Origin: Choanephora cucurbitarum
Lineage: Eukaryota; Mucoromycota; Mucoromycetes; Mucorales; Choanephoraceae
Reading direction: 5' to 3'
DNA: 64,000 bases
Assembly (NCBI GenBank): GCA_025331435.1
Contig: JAIWNI010000100.1
Coordinates: 1-64,000, forward strand
Shown here: in pieces, positions 24,592 through 36,090 of the stretch
Layout of the letters: each line of letters opens with the position of its first letter
How positions within the stretch are numbered: position 1 is the first letter of the stretch
Notes under the pieces: model-generated
What the model was told of the DNA's origin: nothing
What the model saw: the letters and a program-made list of their open reading frames with translations, nothing else
Databases searched by the model: none
Made by a program: the position numbers and the translations under genes

Positions 24592-26706
24592 TTTGTTCCG
24601 ACTTTCCTTCATTGTATAGACTATTGCCTGGGTTTTTTCTTTTTTTTTTACCAATACAACTTATATTAAAATCATCATGAAATTGATGAAGCAGATATGT
24701 AACCATAACTTACTGCTTTTCATAAAAAGAAAAAAAGGCCAAGCTGACAGCAGAGGATGATAAATATAAAAATAATCTCGCACTTTAGTTTCCTTTTCTC
24801 TGAAAAATATATTCGCAACAACTGACTTTCTTGAAAAGCAAATTTGTGATATCATAAACCTCTTCTTGTCAAGCTCAAATGAAAGACATCCTTAGAATTC
24901 ATCTCCTATTTGCTCCATATAACCTACAATTCCTCGAGATTGAGCTTGCATTCTCCATCTGCGCATTGTCATCTCTGGTTTGACATATTTGTTGAATAGA
25001 GAATTTCAATTCTGAAATAGTGACCTTAAAGGTGTAAAGATTTGAGCATGAAATGTAGATGTTTGAATGAGAGAAGTCCTAATTATTTCAACATTTTTTG
25101 TGAATTTCAAAAACATGCAGACCTGTCTTGCAGTTTTAGGAAGACACTGAATCAGCTGTCAAGTCATTCGTTACGTGTCCATCTTGCACCCCTGAGCAAA
25201 CCAAGCAGGATGGTTGCTATCTCACACAATCAAAGCAAGACCATCAAAAACCCAAAGAGTCATTGACAAAATTTGTTCAAAAAAAGAAAGGAACGAGCTA
25301 AAGAACATGCTCAAAAAATGTACAGAAACCAATCTTCAAGAGTATTTTTGTATCCAAATCCTCAAGATATACTTTCGTTACAACATTTGCAAGGTAAAGT
25401 TAATAATTGTGAAAACTTGATTTGAAGTATGACTGACCATCCGAATAGGGCAAGCTTCAGATTGGAGTCCAAAAGAATCAAACATCTATACAATAATTGC
25501 CAGCGTAATTTCTCCCAACATATCGTCGCCGAGACGTTTAAAATTTCTTCCAATACAACGTTGCTTTTTTGTTGATGAAAAACATCACCTTTCGTGCTAT
25601 TGGACAAGTAAATAAGCTCTCTTTGCCCTTCTCAGTTAAATACTCTACATTTAGATACACCATTTCTTTTTAGACTCCTTTATGGAATTGACGCCAAAAT
25701 AAAACCAGTGAATTTTCATTATTTTAATGGAAATGTCTTCGCCATTAGACAACTTGCAATTAAACAAAAGGATGTCATATTTAATTCTTTTTCAGTCTGA
25801 AACATCTACTTGCTGTTTGTAACGAATGGAAGCATGCTTTTGGTTACTACATGATTATAACTTCTGGTGTAGAAACAATTCGTGTTTATAACATACTTGA
25901 TAACAATTCGCCTGCCCAACACATGCAAGCAGATTAAGTTTCAAGAAGAAACTCAGCCACCATCATCTCTATCTGTAATAGCTTCACTACTGGCTCCTAC
26001 CTCAAATTTCTCTCATTCCAAAACCAATAGACTCTACTAAGAAATAACTCAAGTGTCTGATCAGTTGAAATAAGCATGTAAGGCAAGAAGGGATTTTATT
26101 CTTAGAAACAAGATCAAGGAGCAGAAGGAGCAGTAGGTGCTACAAGATGAAACAATGACGAATAAAGCTCTCCAAAAGACAGCAAACATATCTCTCAAGT
26201 CAAGCCGTGATCTTTGTAAGGAGATAGCATAGATAGAAAGAGACCAAAGGGAATCTGATAAGGGTATATATACTTAAAGAAACGAAATTAAGAAGCAAAG
26301 GTATGACGCCAACTCTCTCAAAAATCCTAATAGACATCAGCCTGCAACATAAGTTACATATGAAGAACACAAATATTTCGGCAATACTGAAAATGTCATA
26401 ATCAATGGGAGTTTCCTAGAAAATCAAGATGAAATTATATTTTCTAGGACTAATAATGAAACTGTATATATCTGAAGTGAATCCTTTTCTTAAGAAAATT
26501 AAAACATCAAATACACAACATCCAATTCTACAAAATGTAAGTTGCTGCTACTTATACTATTTCTTGAAAGTTCCTACTGATTCGTTTATAGCAACAGTGT
26601 TTGACCCGTCAACCATTGACAAAGAGTGGATAGGTACTCTCAAGAAATTCAAGATCAGTTTTTAATGATTCCATTTTCAATGTGATAATTATACTTTTCA
26701 ACACAT
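24592..26706. other. Gene-poor AT-rich DNA
   Basis: No convincing gene. Several short protein-like stretches occur, for example MKLYISEVNPFLKKIKTS at 26456 followed by a GTAAGT...TATAG intron-like segment (26538-26590), but the reading frames do not connect cleanly. I regard this as decayed coding DNA. Confidence 0.35.
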
Positions 26707-27600
26707 TATGTAACGTGCAAAAGCTGTCCCAGAAGGTCAAGAAGTACAAGCAGCAAATAAAATTCTCTCTTAACATCGCACAAGGACAGTTACGGTCCCT
26801 GAAGATGCTATAGCTGCATACAATGCGCATCACGAGCATAAACATAGACCAAGAAACCATTACTGCAGTCCTGCTCGCAATAGAAGTGGAATAACCAACG
26901 AGCATGATACGTCTCCACTCTTTTTTTTTTCTTTTTCTAAAGAAACAAGCCATCATTTAACAGTTGTAAAGAAAGATGAAGAAAGCCTCAAGAGTATTAA
27001 TGGTACCTCCGTATGTAGCCGCAAAATAGTTGTTCTTAATGTAGCAGAACAATCCCGTAACACAAGAGAATCTCTGTCTGCCTGGGCCATTCGTTTTTCT
27101 GTTGTATCTAGGCTATTTGATTCGAGAGCCTTTACTGTATTCAATCCTTCTCTGTAGTTACAACAATCGGTGTTATATTCATTATTATTATTTTTGCTGC
27201 CACTATTCTTGGAACAAAGCAGGGCTAGCAGTAATGGCGCGCGTACCTTTTAGGGTAAAGTACAAGACCAACCTTTCACCAAAAAATTAATAAACTTACT
27301 CTTTCAGATTTGTATCTCCAATTGTATCAATTACTGTATTCTTAATACACATGTGAGTATTTTGTATTGCGAAAAGTTTGAATTTCGGAACACTAATCCT
27401 AGTTATTATACATGCTGCTACTCACAGTTACTTTACCGTCTCAACAATTGGTTATAGCAATAGTTTTTCTGTTGCTATGACTTAGCTAATGTCTGCCGTA
27501 ATTTCACTGTTCATTATTGGACTTAAGCTTGCTCAAATTGTCACGAGAAATAATGATAACTTAAAGCAGAATACAAAACACCTTTCAGTGGAAGAAAGAT
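26707..27600 (+). pseudogene. Probable decayed membrane-protein gene
   Basis: One plus-strand frame runs from about 26713 to 27159 with a single internal TAA (near 26772). It reads AKAVPEGQEVQAANKILS, stop, then TVTVPEDAIAAYNAHHEHK and NVAEQSRNTRESLSAWAI. After it come hydrophobic stretches in shifted frames: VVTTIGVIFIIIIFAATILG near 27156-27215, and SAVISLFIIGLKLAQIVTR near 27490-27550. Long open frame, stop, and frame-shifted membrane helices together suggest a broken multi-pass membrane protein. I do not recognise the family. Unrecognised introns could explain part of it. Confidence 0.3.
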
Positions 27601-27770
27601 TTTGTAACTAAAAATTCCAAAGGCGATGAGTGGTTACAGGGGTAACTTTACTTAAGAGTGTTCATAATCTTAAAAAATGGCTTCTAATATTGAGGAGCTT
27701 TTAAAATGAGCAGCTGCTGTATTTTTTAATTTAATTGTCCCCTTGAGAAAACATTTCCTAAGGCGATTGA

Positions 27771-27774
27771 GATT
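27771..27774. repeat. Possible target-site duplication GATT (left)
   Basis: The four bases just outside the left arm are GATT, and the four just outside the right arm (36198-36201) are also GATT. This is compatible with a 4-bp target duplication of one inserted unit. A match of this length could be chance (1 in 256). Confidence 0.3.
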
Positions 27775-28229
27775 ACTAAAGCAATACTATTTAACCAAAT
27801 GTAAATATTGTTCTACCAAATTTCTGCCAGAAGTAGTCTTTTCTCAGGAAGAGAAAATTAAAGAAAAAAAAATAGAGTAAAGTAAAGTAAAGTAAAGTAA
27901 AGTAAAGAACAAAAAGACATTGGCATGCTGAATTTGCACACCTCAAGAAGCTTTGATTCTTACTCTAATGTTGCATCTCTAGCCTTTTGTTCTATTCTAT
28001 TCCATTCTATTCTATTCTATTTGCTCCTCTCTTCATTGTAGCTTGCAAGTAATCTCACAATCAGTTCTTGTCAGCTCAGAATAGACTAGACGCATTGATG
28101 GGCAAGTAAACTATTTTTGGACTCACAGCAAGACACAAAAGGCAAACGAAATGATCTTCAAGGTCTAGCGGCACAAAAATAGCAAAGAAAACTCAGACTC
28201 AATTTTTTCTTTCTAGAACTACGTAACGT

Positions 28230-28293
28230 AAATTTCGGCCAATTACGTCGCGCGAAATTTTCACCAGCCTCAGTCGCGGTTACACCAGGGTGT
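28230..28293. promoter_or_regulatory. GC-rich block with two short palindromes (left arm)
   Basis: AAATTTCG (28230-28237) pairs with CGAAATTT (28253-28260) around a CpG-rich centre (ACGTCGCG). About 20 bp on, ACACCAGGGTGT (28282-28293) is a second palindrome. It stands out as GC-rich in an AT-rich arm. It could be a protein-binding or promoter element. The mirror copy lies near 35675-35740. Confidence 0.35.
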
Positions 28294-28370
28294 TCTATCC
28301 AATTTTTTGCTTCTCCTCTTTTTTTTTTTTTTCCTTATTCTCCTTTTCAAACAAAAGCTTGCGACTACTG

Positions 28371-29188
28371 GAAGCCTGGGAAACTTCTGGTAGATACGAA
28401 ACAGATACATATATAGAAGTCTGGTCAACTTCTAAAAGAGCTTGCAACACTTGAAGCGTAGCGAACTTCTTGTGAAAACAAATAACGAGATATAGAAGCC
28501 TGGCAAACTTCTAAAAAAAAAAAGGCTGTCCATCTAGTTCGAGAATCTCTGGGTGACGATCTGGACTCTTGTTCTATTTGGCGGTCAAAAGCAAGCAAGC
28601 AAGCAAGCAACTGTTGAAAGCGTGACGAACTTTTGACAAGTAACAAAGGAATACAATAGAAGCGTGGCAAACTTCTAAAAAAAAAAGCTTGCAACTGTTG
28701 GAAGCGTGACGAACTTCTGGCAGATATATAGAAGCGTGGTGCACTTCTAAAAAAAAAAAAGGCTGTCATCTTTGGATCAGGATGATGGTCAAAAAAAGCT
28801 TGCGACTGTTGGAAGCGTGGTTAACTTCTGGCAGATACATAGGAGCGTGATTAACTTCTATGAAAAAAACAAAAGGAGTTTAATATAGCTCTTGATCTCA
28901 AGGGGCCTGAGGTCTTGAAGCTACATCATGAAGATCTTTGAAGCGTCATGAACTTCTTGGGCTGGATGATGAGGATTTTTGAAGAACCAAGGACTTCATT
29001 AATTCCAAGAGAAAAGGAGATAACCACTAAAAGCGTAGCGAACTTTTAGTCGCCAGAGGGTCTTGGCCATCGGCAGGTCTTGATTCCAAGGGAACATCTG
29101 AAAGCGTGGCGAACTTTTAGAAGCTATAGGGTCTTGGCCATCTGCAGGTCTTGATTCCAAGGGAACATCTGAAAGCGTGGCGAACTTT
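28371..29188 (+). repeat. Array of 15 hairpin motifs, consensus GAAGCGTGGCGAACTTC (left arm)
   Basis: Fifteen 17-nt copies start at 28371, 28416, 28453, 28495, 28617, 28659, 28701, 28731, 28812, 28842, 28940, 28981 (degenerate), 29030, 29101 and 29172. Each has a 4-7 bp stem and a 9-nt loop close to CGTGGCGAA. Stems are GAAG/CTTC in most copies but AAAG/CTTT in five (28617, 29030, 29101, 29172 and their mirror copies), and GGAG/CTTC (a G-T wobble) at 28842. Several copies extend to TAGAAG/CTTCTA, or CTAAAAG/CTTTTAG at 29030. Many are followed by A runs. Spacing varies (30-122 nt) and the intervening sequence is mostly not conserved, so this is not a simple tandem repeat. Confidence 0.8.
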
Positions 29189-29198
29189 TAGAAGCTAT
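29057..29198 (+). repeat. 71-bp tandem repeat, two units
   Basis: Units start at 29057 and 29128 with AGGGTCTTGGCCATC. They differ by CGG/CTG in the middle. Each unit includes one hairpin motif of the AAAG/CTTT type. The mirror copy is in the right arm near 34771-34912. Confidence 0.7.
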
Positions 29199-30138
29199 TA
29201 GCTACTTTTGAAGGAGGAGAAAGAGTTGTATGCTTGTATGTCTCTGTGTCAGCGTGTGTGTGCGTGTGTGTAAGGGACTATATGTGTATGGCTTCTATCT
29301 TTCTTTGAATAGTTTTTTTTTTCTTCTGGTGAACTGTTTTATCCCCCCCTCATCTTCGCATCATTTACTTCTGTACTTGTCTTTTGTGCTTGTCTTTTGT
29401 ACTTGTATGGAGTTGTTTGTGGTCGAAAGAGGGTATCTACTTTTCTATCATATCATGTATCAGTTATAGGAGTTTTTGGGCTCTTTTTTACCTACTCTAC
29501 TCTGCTTTTGTTCTTTTAGGGCATCTGAAGAGAGAGAAAAAAAAAAGGTCAAGTCGTTGTCACTGATTAGGTCAATCTTGTCTTAGGATGTGTTTAATGG
29601 CGAAATAGGATTTGAATGCTTGTATTGGCTGTGCTACTTTGCAAGTAAGAAAGGAAGGTTTTGTATATGTATGTATGTGTTCTTTTACGCGTATGTATGT
29701 ATATTATTACTAACTGAAGATGACAGAGTAGGTTACCGACTGCTACCATCTGTCCAGTCTAGGCACTAAACACTTTCGGTTGGGAGTTATGTCTGTCCAA
29801 GGCATCGCGAGCATTTGCATTGACCGTGCAACTTTGTAAGTGCTTTTCTTTTTCTGGACACCAACAGGGATGGAGTAGAAAGCTGATCGCTGCTTCCGTC
29901 TTGTCCGCGCACAACAACCCAGGATCAGAAGTTGTGTCTGTCCAAGGCATCGCGAGGACTTTTGCATATTTTATATTGTGCTTGATGCGAAAGTACTGAG
30001 AGGGAGCGATTACTTGTTTGTATAGTTTTGCTGATGAGCTATATGAATGAGGTACGAAGCATGATAAATCAGCAACCTTTTTTTTTTATATATATATACT
30101 TGGCAACCTATTCGGCTGACACTCATTTGCAATAGCAT

Positions 30139-30176
30139 TTGAATACACACAAACACACACACACACACACACACAT
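30139..30176 (+). repeat. CA microsatellite (left arm)
   Basis: A run of alternating C and A interrupted once (ACACAAACACAC). The mirror GT run is in the right arm near 33793-33830. Confidence 0.8.
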
Positions 30177-30385
30177 ACCGATGCTCTATTTGCAACAGCA
30201 TTTAGATACGCACAAACACACACTTATGTACAAGTGTCTATCTATATTTGCGCTTATGTATATTCACACACCCTATATATGGACCTGAATCGTGTATGAC
30301 TGCCTCTCTAGCTTTTCGTGCACTTTTCACATATATATGTATACATATGTGCTTGTATTTATGGATACTGTATTATTTATAACAA

Positions 30386-30460
30386 TGAAAATGAAAATGA
30401 AAATGAAAATGAAAATGAAAATGAAAATGGAAGTGGAAGTGGAAGTGGAAGTGGAAGCGA
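30386..30460 (+). repeat. AAAATG then GAAGTG microsatellites (left arm)
   Basis: About seven AAAATG units followed by GGAAGT/GAAGTG units. They translate as a repetitive Met-Lys/Glu-Val frame in one direction, which is not a gene. The mirror copy in the right arm is unchanged in length. Confidence 0.8.
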
Positions 30461-30702
30461 AAATAGGTGGGAGAGAAAATAGGTGGGAGAGAATGGAAGA
30501 CAAAGAACAGTGATTAGTATACAGCAGCTTCTGCTATTTCGGAAGATTGTGCGAGACGTTGCCTTTTCTGTCTATGTGCTATGTGCTTCATGCTACAGAA
30601 AGAAGTGACCTGGCAAGCTTTGGAAAGCAGATCTGCTGGATGGATGGTTGGCTGGATATTTGATTACTTGGGTGGTTGAAGCTGCGAGTATTCGGTATAC
30701 AG

Positions 30703-30705
30703 CAA

Positions 30706-30763
<58 letters not shown>
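30703..30763 (+). repeat. CAACAG microsatellite (left arm)
   Basis: About ten CAACAG units. The mirror in the right arm (about 33212-33266) is 6 bp shorter, the single largest length difference in the inner part of the arms. The poly-Cys open frames over it are artefacts of the repeat. Confidence 0.85.
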
Positions 30764-30764
<1 letters not shown>

Positions 30765-30981
30765 TGCTTTGTTTTTTAGTAAAGTCAAGTCAAGGAAGAA
30801 AAAGATGGCTCAGAAAGATGAAACATGAACAAAGAAATCGCACAAGCACATACAAACTCACGCATACCCATACGCAGAAAACGGAAGGTGGATAAGAAGG
30901 TTGGAAGATTCAAAAGCAGAAATGGAAGCAGTACAGGACATAGAATAAATGGTGCTGCTTATACTTGAAAAGAAAGGCTTG

Positions 30982-32993
30982 GTTTCTTTTTTATCTTTAC
31001 TTACTGAGAGGGTATGAACAGTCTCATTATTCTTTTTTGTGGCCTTCGGCTTTCATCTATTTATTGCTGTTGTTATCACTACTATCTGGTAGTGTTTATT
31101 TCTTATTTGTTTTTTTTTACGATTCTCACCTCTAGAATGTCAAATACAACGATGAACACAATGGGCTTCATGAGGCTGCTATGGATGTGAGCAAATCCAA
31201 TCAGCCTCAATCTCTAATCAAAGCTGTGATTTGCAATGAGCTCTCTTTTATCCTGATATAGTAGTTCATAATGAATGCTCTTCCCCTGTCAAGGAGCATG
31301 ATCTGAAGTAGAATGTATAGTAGCAATGGCAGCAGCATACCAGCTCACTGGGTTCTTGGATACGAACCCATTATCAAACAAGAGAGTTGACAAAGAAGAG
31401 GAACAAAAACAGATACTATTTGGGCTATCCTGTTCTCTAGCCAAGTTATTCATCTATATGTTTGCAATAGCTAGCGACATGTTTCTAAATTCAAATCAAA
31501 CAAGATAGGCCATGGATGATTAAATGTCCAAAAACTATTTTGACGATGATTCTAACACTTTGATATGGATCGAAGATGTTGTTATAAGAGAGACAGGAGT
31601 AAATACTCTAATGTCGGTCGCTTAATTCGAGTCGCTTGATTCGAGTTGCCTGATTCAAGGTATAAGAGCAAAGAGATGAGACTCTATTTGTTCTGGCACT
31701 TGCAGGTATTTTTATGCTAGCGAATGTTGCAATGATCCAATCCTTGGTTTAATCCTTGATCTTAAACTAAGTCGGTTATTTTTGACAACCATAGTTGCTA
31801 TACGACGCTGTCTGTTGTCACAGTGCCTACTGAAGATGCAAGCGATATAAGTGTATTGCGATCTGGTCTGGTTATGCTGTATTTGTTCACTGCATCCTAT
31901 AGTTAAATTCCATAACTATACACAAAGCTTCTTCATGCAATGTTACTTATCATGAGGTATGTTATAGTCAAGTTCTTTGTACTGCTGCAATTGATAAATA
32001 TGTTGGACAGATTAACCCACAAAAGAAAGTAGAGACAAGGTCTTCGACAAAATCAGCTAGTCATAATACTAACTGATGGGATATGGTTTCGATATCTCTA
32101 CTTAAACTAGATTTTGGCTGACTTGTATCAAATGAAGAGGGTAGACATTTGTAATGTGGTTGCTGATCTACATTACATGTAGCCAATATGCTTTTTCTGC
32201 TTCGTTTAACTTTGTATTTTTGCATGATGTTCTTTGATTACGACTGCATTGGATTTGGTTATCTTGACTTGCTGTTCACCTAGGTTGCATCCTTATGCTT
32301 ATCTGTGAATGGTATCAACGCTATTGACCATTTCGCTTAATAATGAGAGACTAGGCATTTTTATCTTAACCACTATCTAATTCGCATTGCTTTGAACTTA
32401 CTGTTGTTGTGTTTCTTTTTCATCCCCTTTTCAAAAGCAAAAACGAAAATAGAAAAGGGGGACTGGCTCAAATCAAATATGAGATACAAAGAAATAAAAA
32501 CAAATGTTAAGAGTTAACTATTTCTATAAACTTGGCGAGGATGAAAAATCAAAAAAAAAAAATATGACGGGAGTACGCACTCTTGGTTGGTTCGTTTCAA
32601 CAGCCACGGTTTCTTTGAGAAAGAACTCTTGATTGAATCCTTTAATTCTTGAGAAGAGGCATATACATGAGATTCTTTAGTATCTACTACTCTGCACTAT
32701 TCCGTCCCCACCAACATCACCGCTTCCTTCTACCTCTTCTTCATCTTCTTCTCTTCCATCAACAAATGCAACAACAGAATTCGTATATCTTTTCTTCTTC
32801 ATTCAAAATAATTCTAGCCTTTGTCGCTATCATCACCTCACTTATCATCTCAAGCATCTTCGATCTGTTACTAAAAAGGTTCACTCTTGCCTGGTGTTTC
32901 AGGATTCCAAGCAAACTGTCCCACTCTGATCCTTCGCCAAACAAATCCAGCTCTATTTCGTTTACTCATCCAAACATAGAAAGCGAAATCAAA
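30982..32993. other. 2.0-kb non-coding spacer of the palindrome
   Basis: Unique sequence between the arms. It is AT-rich, with no credible gene: the longest frames are 60 and 138 codons, and the latter (from 32649) is Ser/Phe/His-rich and runs into the right arm. Bases 31950-32045 are a diverged direct copy of 36640-36740 outside the right arm. Confidence 0.6.
31950..32045 (+). repeat. Diverged direct repeat, copy A
   Basis: TGTTACTTATCATGAGGTAT here aligns with TGTTACTTAGTATGAGACAT near 36641. Similarity continues for about 100 nt (TTATAGTCAA/TCATAGTCAA, CAATTGATA, GAGACAA/AAGACAA). Differences are largely transitions. Confidence 0.5.
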
Positions 32994-33210
32994 CAAGCCT
33001 TTCTTTTCAAGTATAAGCAGCACCATTTATTCTATGTCCTGTACTGCTTCCATTTCTGCTTTTGAATCTTCCAACCTTCTTATCCACCTTCCGTTTTCTG
33101 CGTATGGGTATGCGTGAGTTTGTATGTGCTTGTGCGATTTCTTTGTTCATGTTTCATCTTTCTGAGCCATCTTTTTCTTCCTTGACTTGACTTTACTAAA
33201 AAACAAAGCA

Positions 33211-33263
<53 letters not shown>

Positions 33264-34780
33264 TTGCTGTATACCGAATACTCGCAGCTTCAACCACCCA
33301 AGTAATCAAATATCCAGCCAACCATCCATCCAGCAGATCTGCTTTCCAAAGCTTGCCAGGTCACTTCTTTCTGTAGCATGAAGCACATAGCACATAGACA
33401 GAAAAGGCAACGTCTCGCACAATCTTCCGAAATAGCAGAAGCTGCTGTATACTAATCACTGTTCTTTGTCTTCCATTCTCTCCCACCTATTTTCTCTCCC
33501 ACCTATTTTCGCTTCCACTTCCACTTCCACTTCCACTTCCATTTTCATTTTCATTTTCATTTTCATTTTCATTTTCATTTTCATTGTTATAAATAATACA
33601 GTATCCATAAATACAAGCACATATGTATACATATATATGTGAAAAGTGCACGAAAAGCTAGAGAGGCAGTCATACACGATTCAGGTCCATATATAGGGTG
33701 TGTGAATATACATAAGCGCAAATATAGATAGACACTTGTACATAAGTGTGTGTTTGTGCGTATCTAAATGCTGTTGCAAATAGAGCATCGGTATGTGTGT
33801 GTGTGTGTGTGTGTGTTTGTGTGTATTCAAATGCTATTGCAAATGAGTGTCAGCCGAATAGGTTGCCAAGTATATATATATAAAAAAAAAAGGTTGCTGA
33901 TTTATCATGCTTCGTACCTCATTCATATAGCTCATCAGCAAAACTATACAAACAAGTAATCGCTCCCTCTCAGTACTTTCGCATCAAGCACAATATAAAA
34001 TATGCAAAAGTCCTCGCGATGCCTTGGACAGACACAACTTCTGATCCTGGGTTGTTGTGCGCGGACAAGACGGAAGCAGCGATCAGCTTTCTACTCCATC
34101 CCTGTTGGTGTCCAGAAAAAGAAAAGCACTTACAAAGTTGCACGGTCAATGCAAATGCTCGCGATGCCTTGGACAGACATAACTCCCAACCGAAAGTGTT
34201 TAGTGCCTAGACTGGACAGATGGTAGCAGTCGGTAACCTACTCTGTCATCTTCAGTTAGTAATAATATACATACATACGCGTAAAAGAACACATACATAC
34301 ATATACAAAACCTTCCTTTCTTACTTGCAAAGTAGCACAGCCAATACAAGCATTCAAATCCTATTTCGCCATTAAACACATCCTAAGACAAGATTGACCT
34401 AATCAGTGACAACGACTTGACCTTTTTTTTTTCTCTCTCTTCAGATGCCCTAAAAGAACAAAAGCAGAGTAGAGTAGGTAAAAAAGAGCCCAAAAACTCC
34501 TATAACTGATACATGATATGATAGAAAAGTAGATACCCTCTTTCGACCACAAACAACTCCATACAAGTACAAAAGACAAGCACAAAAGACAAGTACAGAA
34601 GTAAATGATGCGAAGATGAGGGGGGGATAAAACAGTTCACCAGAAGAAAAAAAAAACTATTCAAAGAAAGATAGAAGCCATACACATATAGTCCCTTACA
34701 CACACGCACACACACGCTGACACAGAGACATACAAGCATACAACTCTTTCTCCTCCTTCAAAAGTAGCTAATAGCTTCTA

Positions 34781-35597
34781 AAAGTTCGCCACGCTTTCAG
34801 ATGTTCCCTTGGAATCAAGACCTGCAGATGGCCAAGACCCTATAGCTTCTAAAAGTTCGCCACGCTTTCAGATGTTCCCTTGGAATCAAGACCTGCCGAT
34901 GGCCAAGACCCTCTGGCGACTAAAAGTTCGCTACGCTTTTAGTGGTTATCTCCTTTTCTCTTGGAATTAATGAAGTCCTTGGTTCTTCAAAAATCCTCAT
35001 CATCCAGCCCAAGAAGTTCATGACGCTTCAAAGATCTTCATGATGTAGCTTCAAGACCTCAGGCCCCTTGAGATCAAGAGCTATATTAAACTCCTTTTGT
35101 TTTTTTCATAGAAGTTAATCACGCTCCTATGTATCTGCCAGAAGTTAACCACGCTTCCAACAGTCGCAAGCTTTTTTTGACCATCATCCTGATCCAAAGA
35201 TGACAGCCTTTTTTTTTTTTAGAAGTGCACCACGCTTCTATATATCTGCCAGAAGTTCGTCACGCTTCCAACAGTTGCAAGCTTTTTTTTTTAGAAGTTT
35301 GCCACGCTTCTATTGTATTCCTTTGTTACTTGTCAAAAGTTCGTCACGCTTTCAACAGTTGCTTGCTTGCTTGCTTGCTTTTGACCGCCAAATAGAACAA
35401 GAGTCCAGATCGTCACCCAGAGATTCTCGAACTAGATGGACAGCCTTTTTTTTTTAGAAGTTTGCCAGGCTTCTATATCTCGTTATTTGTTTTCACAAGA
35501 AGTTCGCTACGCTTCAAGTGTTGCAAGCTCTTTTAGAAGTTGACCAGACTTCTATATATGTATCTGTTTCGTATCTACCAGAAGTTTCCCAGGCTTC
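34781..35597 (-). repeat. Array of 15 hairpin motifs (right arm)
   Basis: Mirror image of 28371-29188. For example GAAGTTTCCCAGGCTTC lies at 35581-35597 and AAAGTTCGCCACGCTTT at 34781-34797. One A-run differs by 1 nt between arms near 35446-35455. Confidence 0.8.
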
Positions 35598-36049
35598 CAG
35601 TAGTCGCAAGCTTTTGTTTGAAAAGGAGAATAAGGAAAAAAAAAAAAAGAGGAGAAGCAAAAAATTGGATAGAACACCCTGGTGTAACCGCGACTGAGGC
35701 TGGTGAAAATTTCGCGCGACGTAATTGGCCGAAATTTACGTTACGTAGTTCTAGAAAGAAAAAATTGAGTCTGAGTTTTCTTTGCTATTTTTGTGCCGCT
35801 AGACCTTGAAGATCATTTCGTTTGCCTTTTGTGTCTTGCTGTGAGTCCAAAAATAGTTTACTTGCCCATCAATGCGTCTAGTCTATTCTGAGCTGACAAG
35901 AACTGATTGTGAGATTACTTGCAAGCTACAATGAAGAGAGGAGCAAATAGAATAGAATGGAATAGAATAGAACAAAAGGCTAGAGATGCAACATTAGAGT
36001 AAGAATCAAAGCTTCTTGAGGTGTGCAAATTCAGCATGCCAATGTCTTT

Positions 36050-36090
36050 TTGTTCTTTACTTTACTTTACTTTACTTTACTTTACTTTAC
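36050..36090 (+). repeat. TTTAC microsatellite
   Basis: Eight TTTAC units. The mirror in the left arm (27875-27907) has six, so the two arms differ by 10 bp here. Confidence 0.85.

Larger units (their letters stand above)
27775..30981 (+). repeat. Left arm of 8.4-kb palindrome (3.2-kb inverted repeat)
   Basis: This segment reappears in reverse complement at 32994-36197. It starts ACTAAAGCAATACTAT at the outer end and finishes AGAAAGGCTTG at the inner end. The pairing rule is position x with about 63969-63975 minus x, which holds across the whole arm. Wherever compared, differences are almost all in simple repeats: GTAAA 6 versus 8 copies, CTATT, CAACAG and homopolymers. A few substitutions lie in the outer about 60 bp. 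The arm has no credible gene; its open frames are microsatellite products. Contents in order: GTAAA and CTATT repeats, a GC-rich palindromic block (28230-28293), the hairpin-motif array (28371-29188), two copies of CTGTCCAAGGCATCGCGAG (29793-29811 and 29938-29956), a CA run, an AAAATG/GAAGTG run and a CAACAG run. Confidence 0.95.

Noticed and set aside
28371..29188. CRISPR-like array
   Set aside because: Repeats are degenerate, spacing is irregular and the context is a eukaryotic intron-rich genome; a hairpin-motif array is the better description.
30588..30788. Cysteine-run open frame (and its mirror at 33187-33381)
   Set aside because: A translation of the CAACAG microsatellite, not a gene.
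32649..33065. 138-codon open frame spanning the spacer and right arm
   Set aside because: Ser/Phe/His-rich low complexity, crosses the repeat boundary, and no homologous frame is kept in the left arm.
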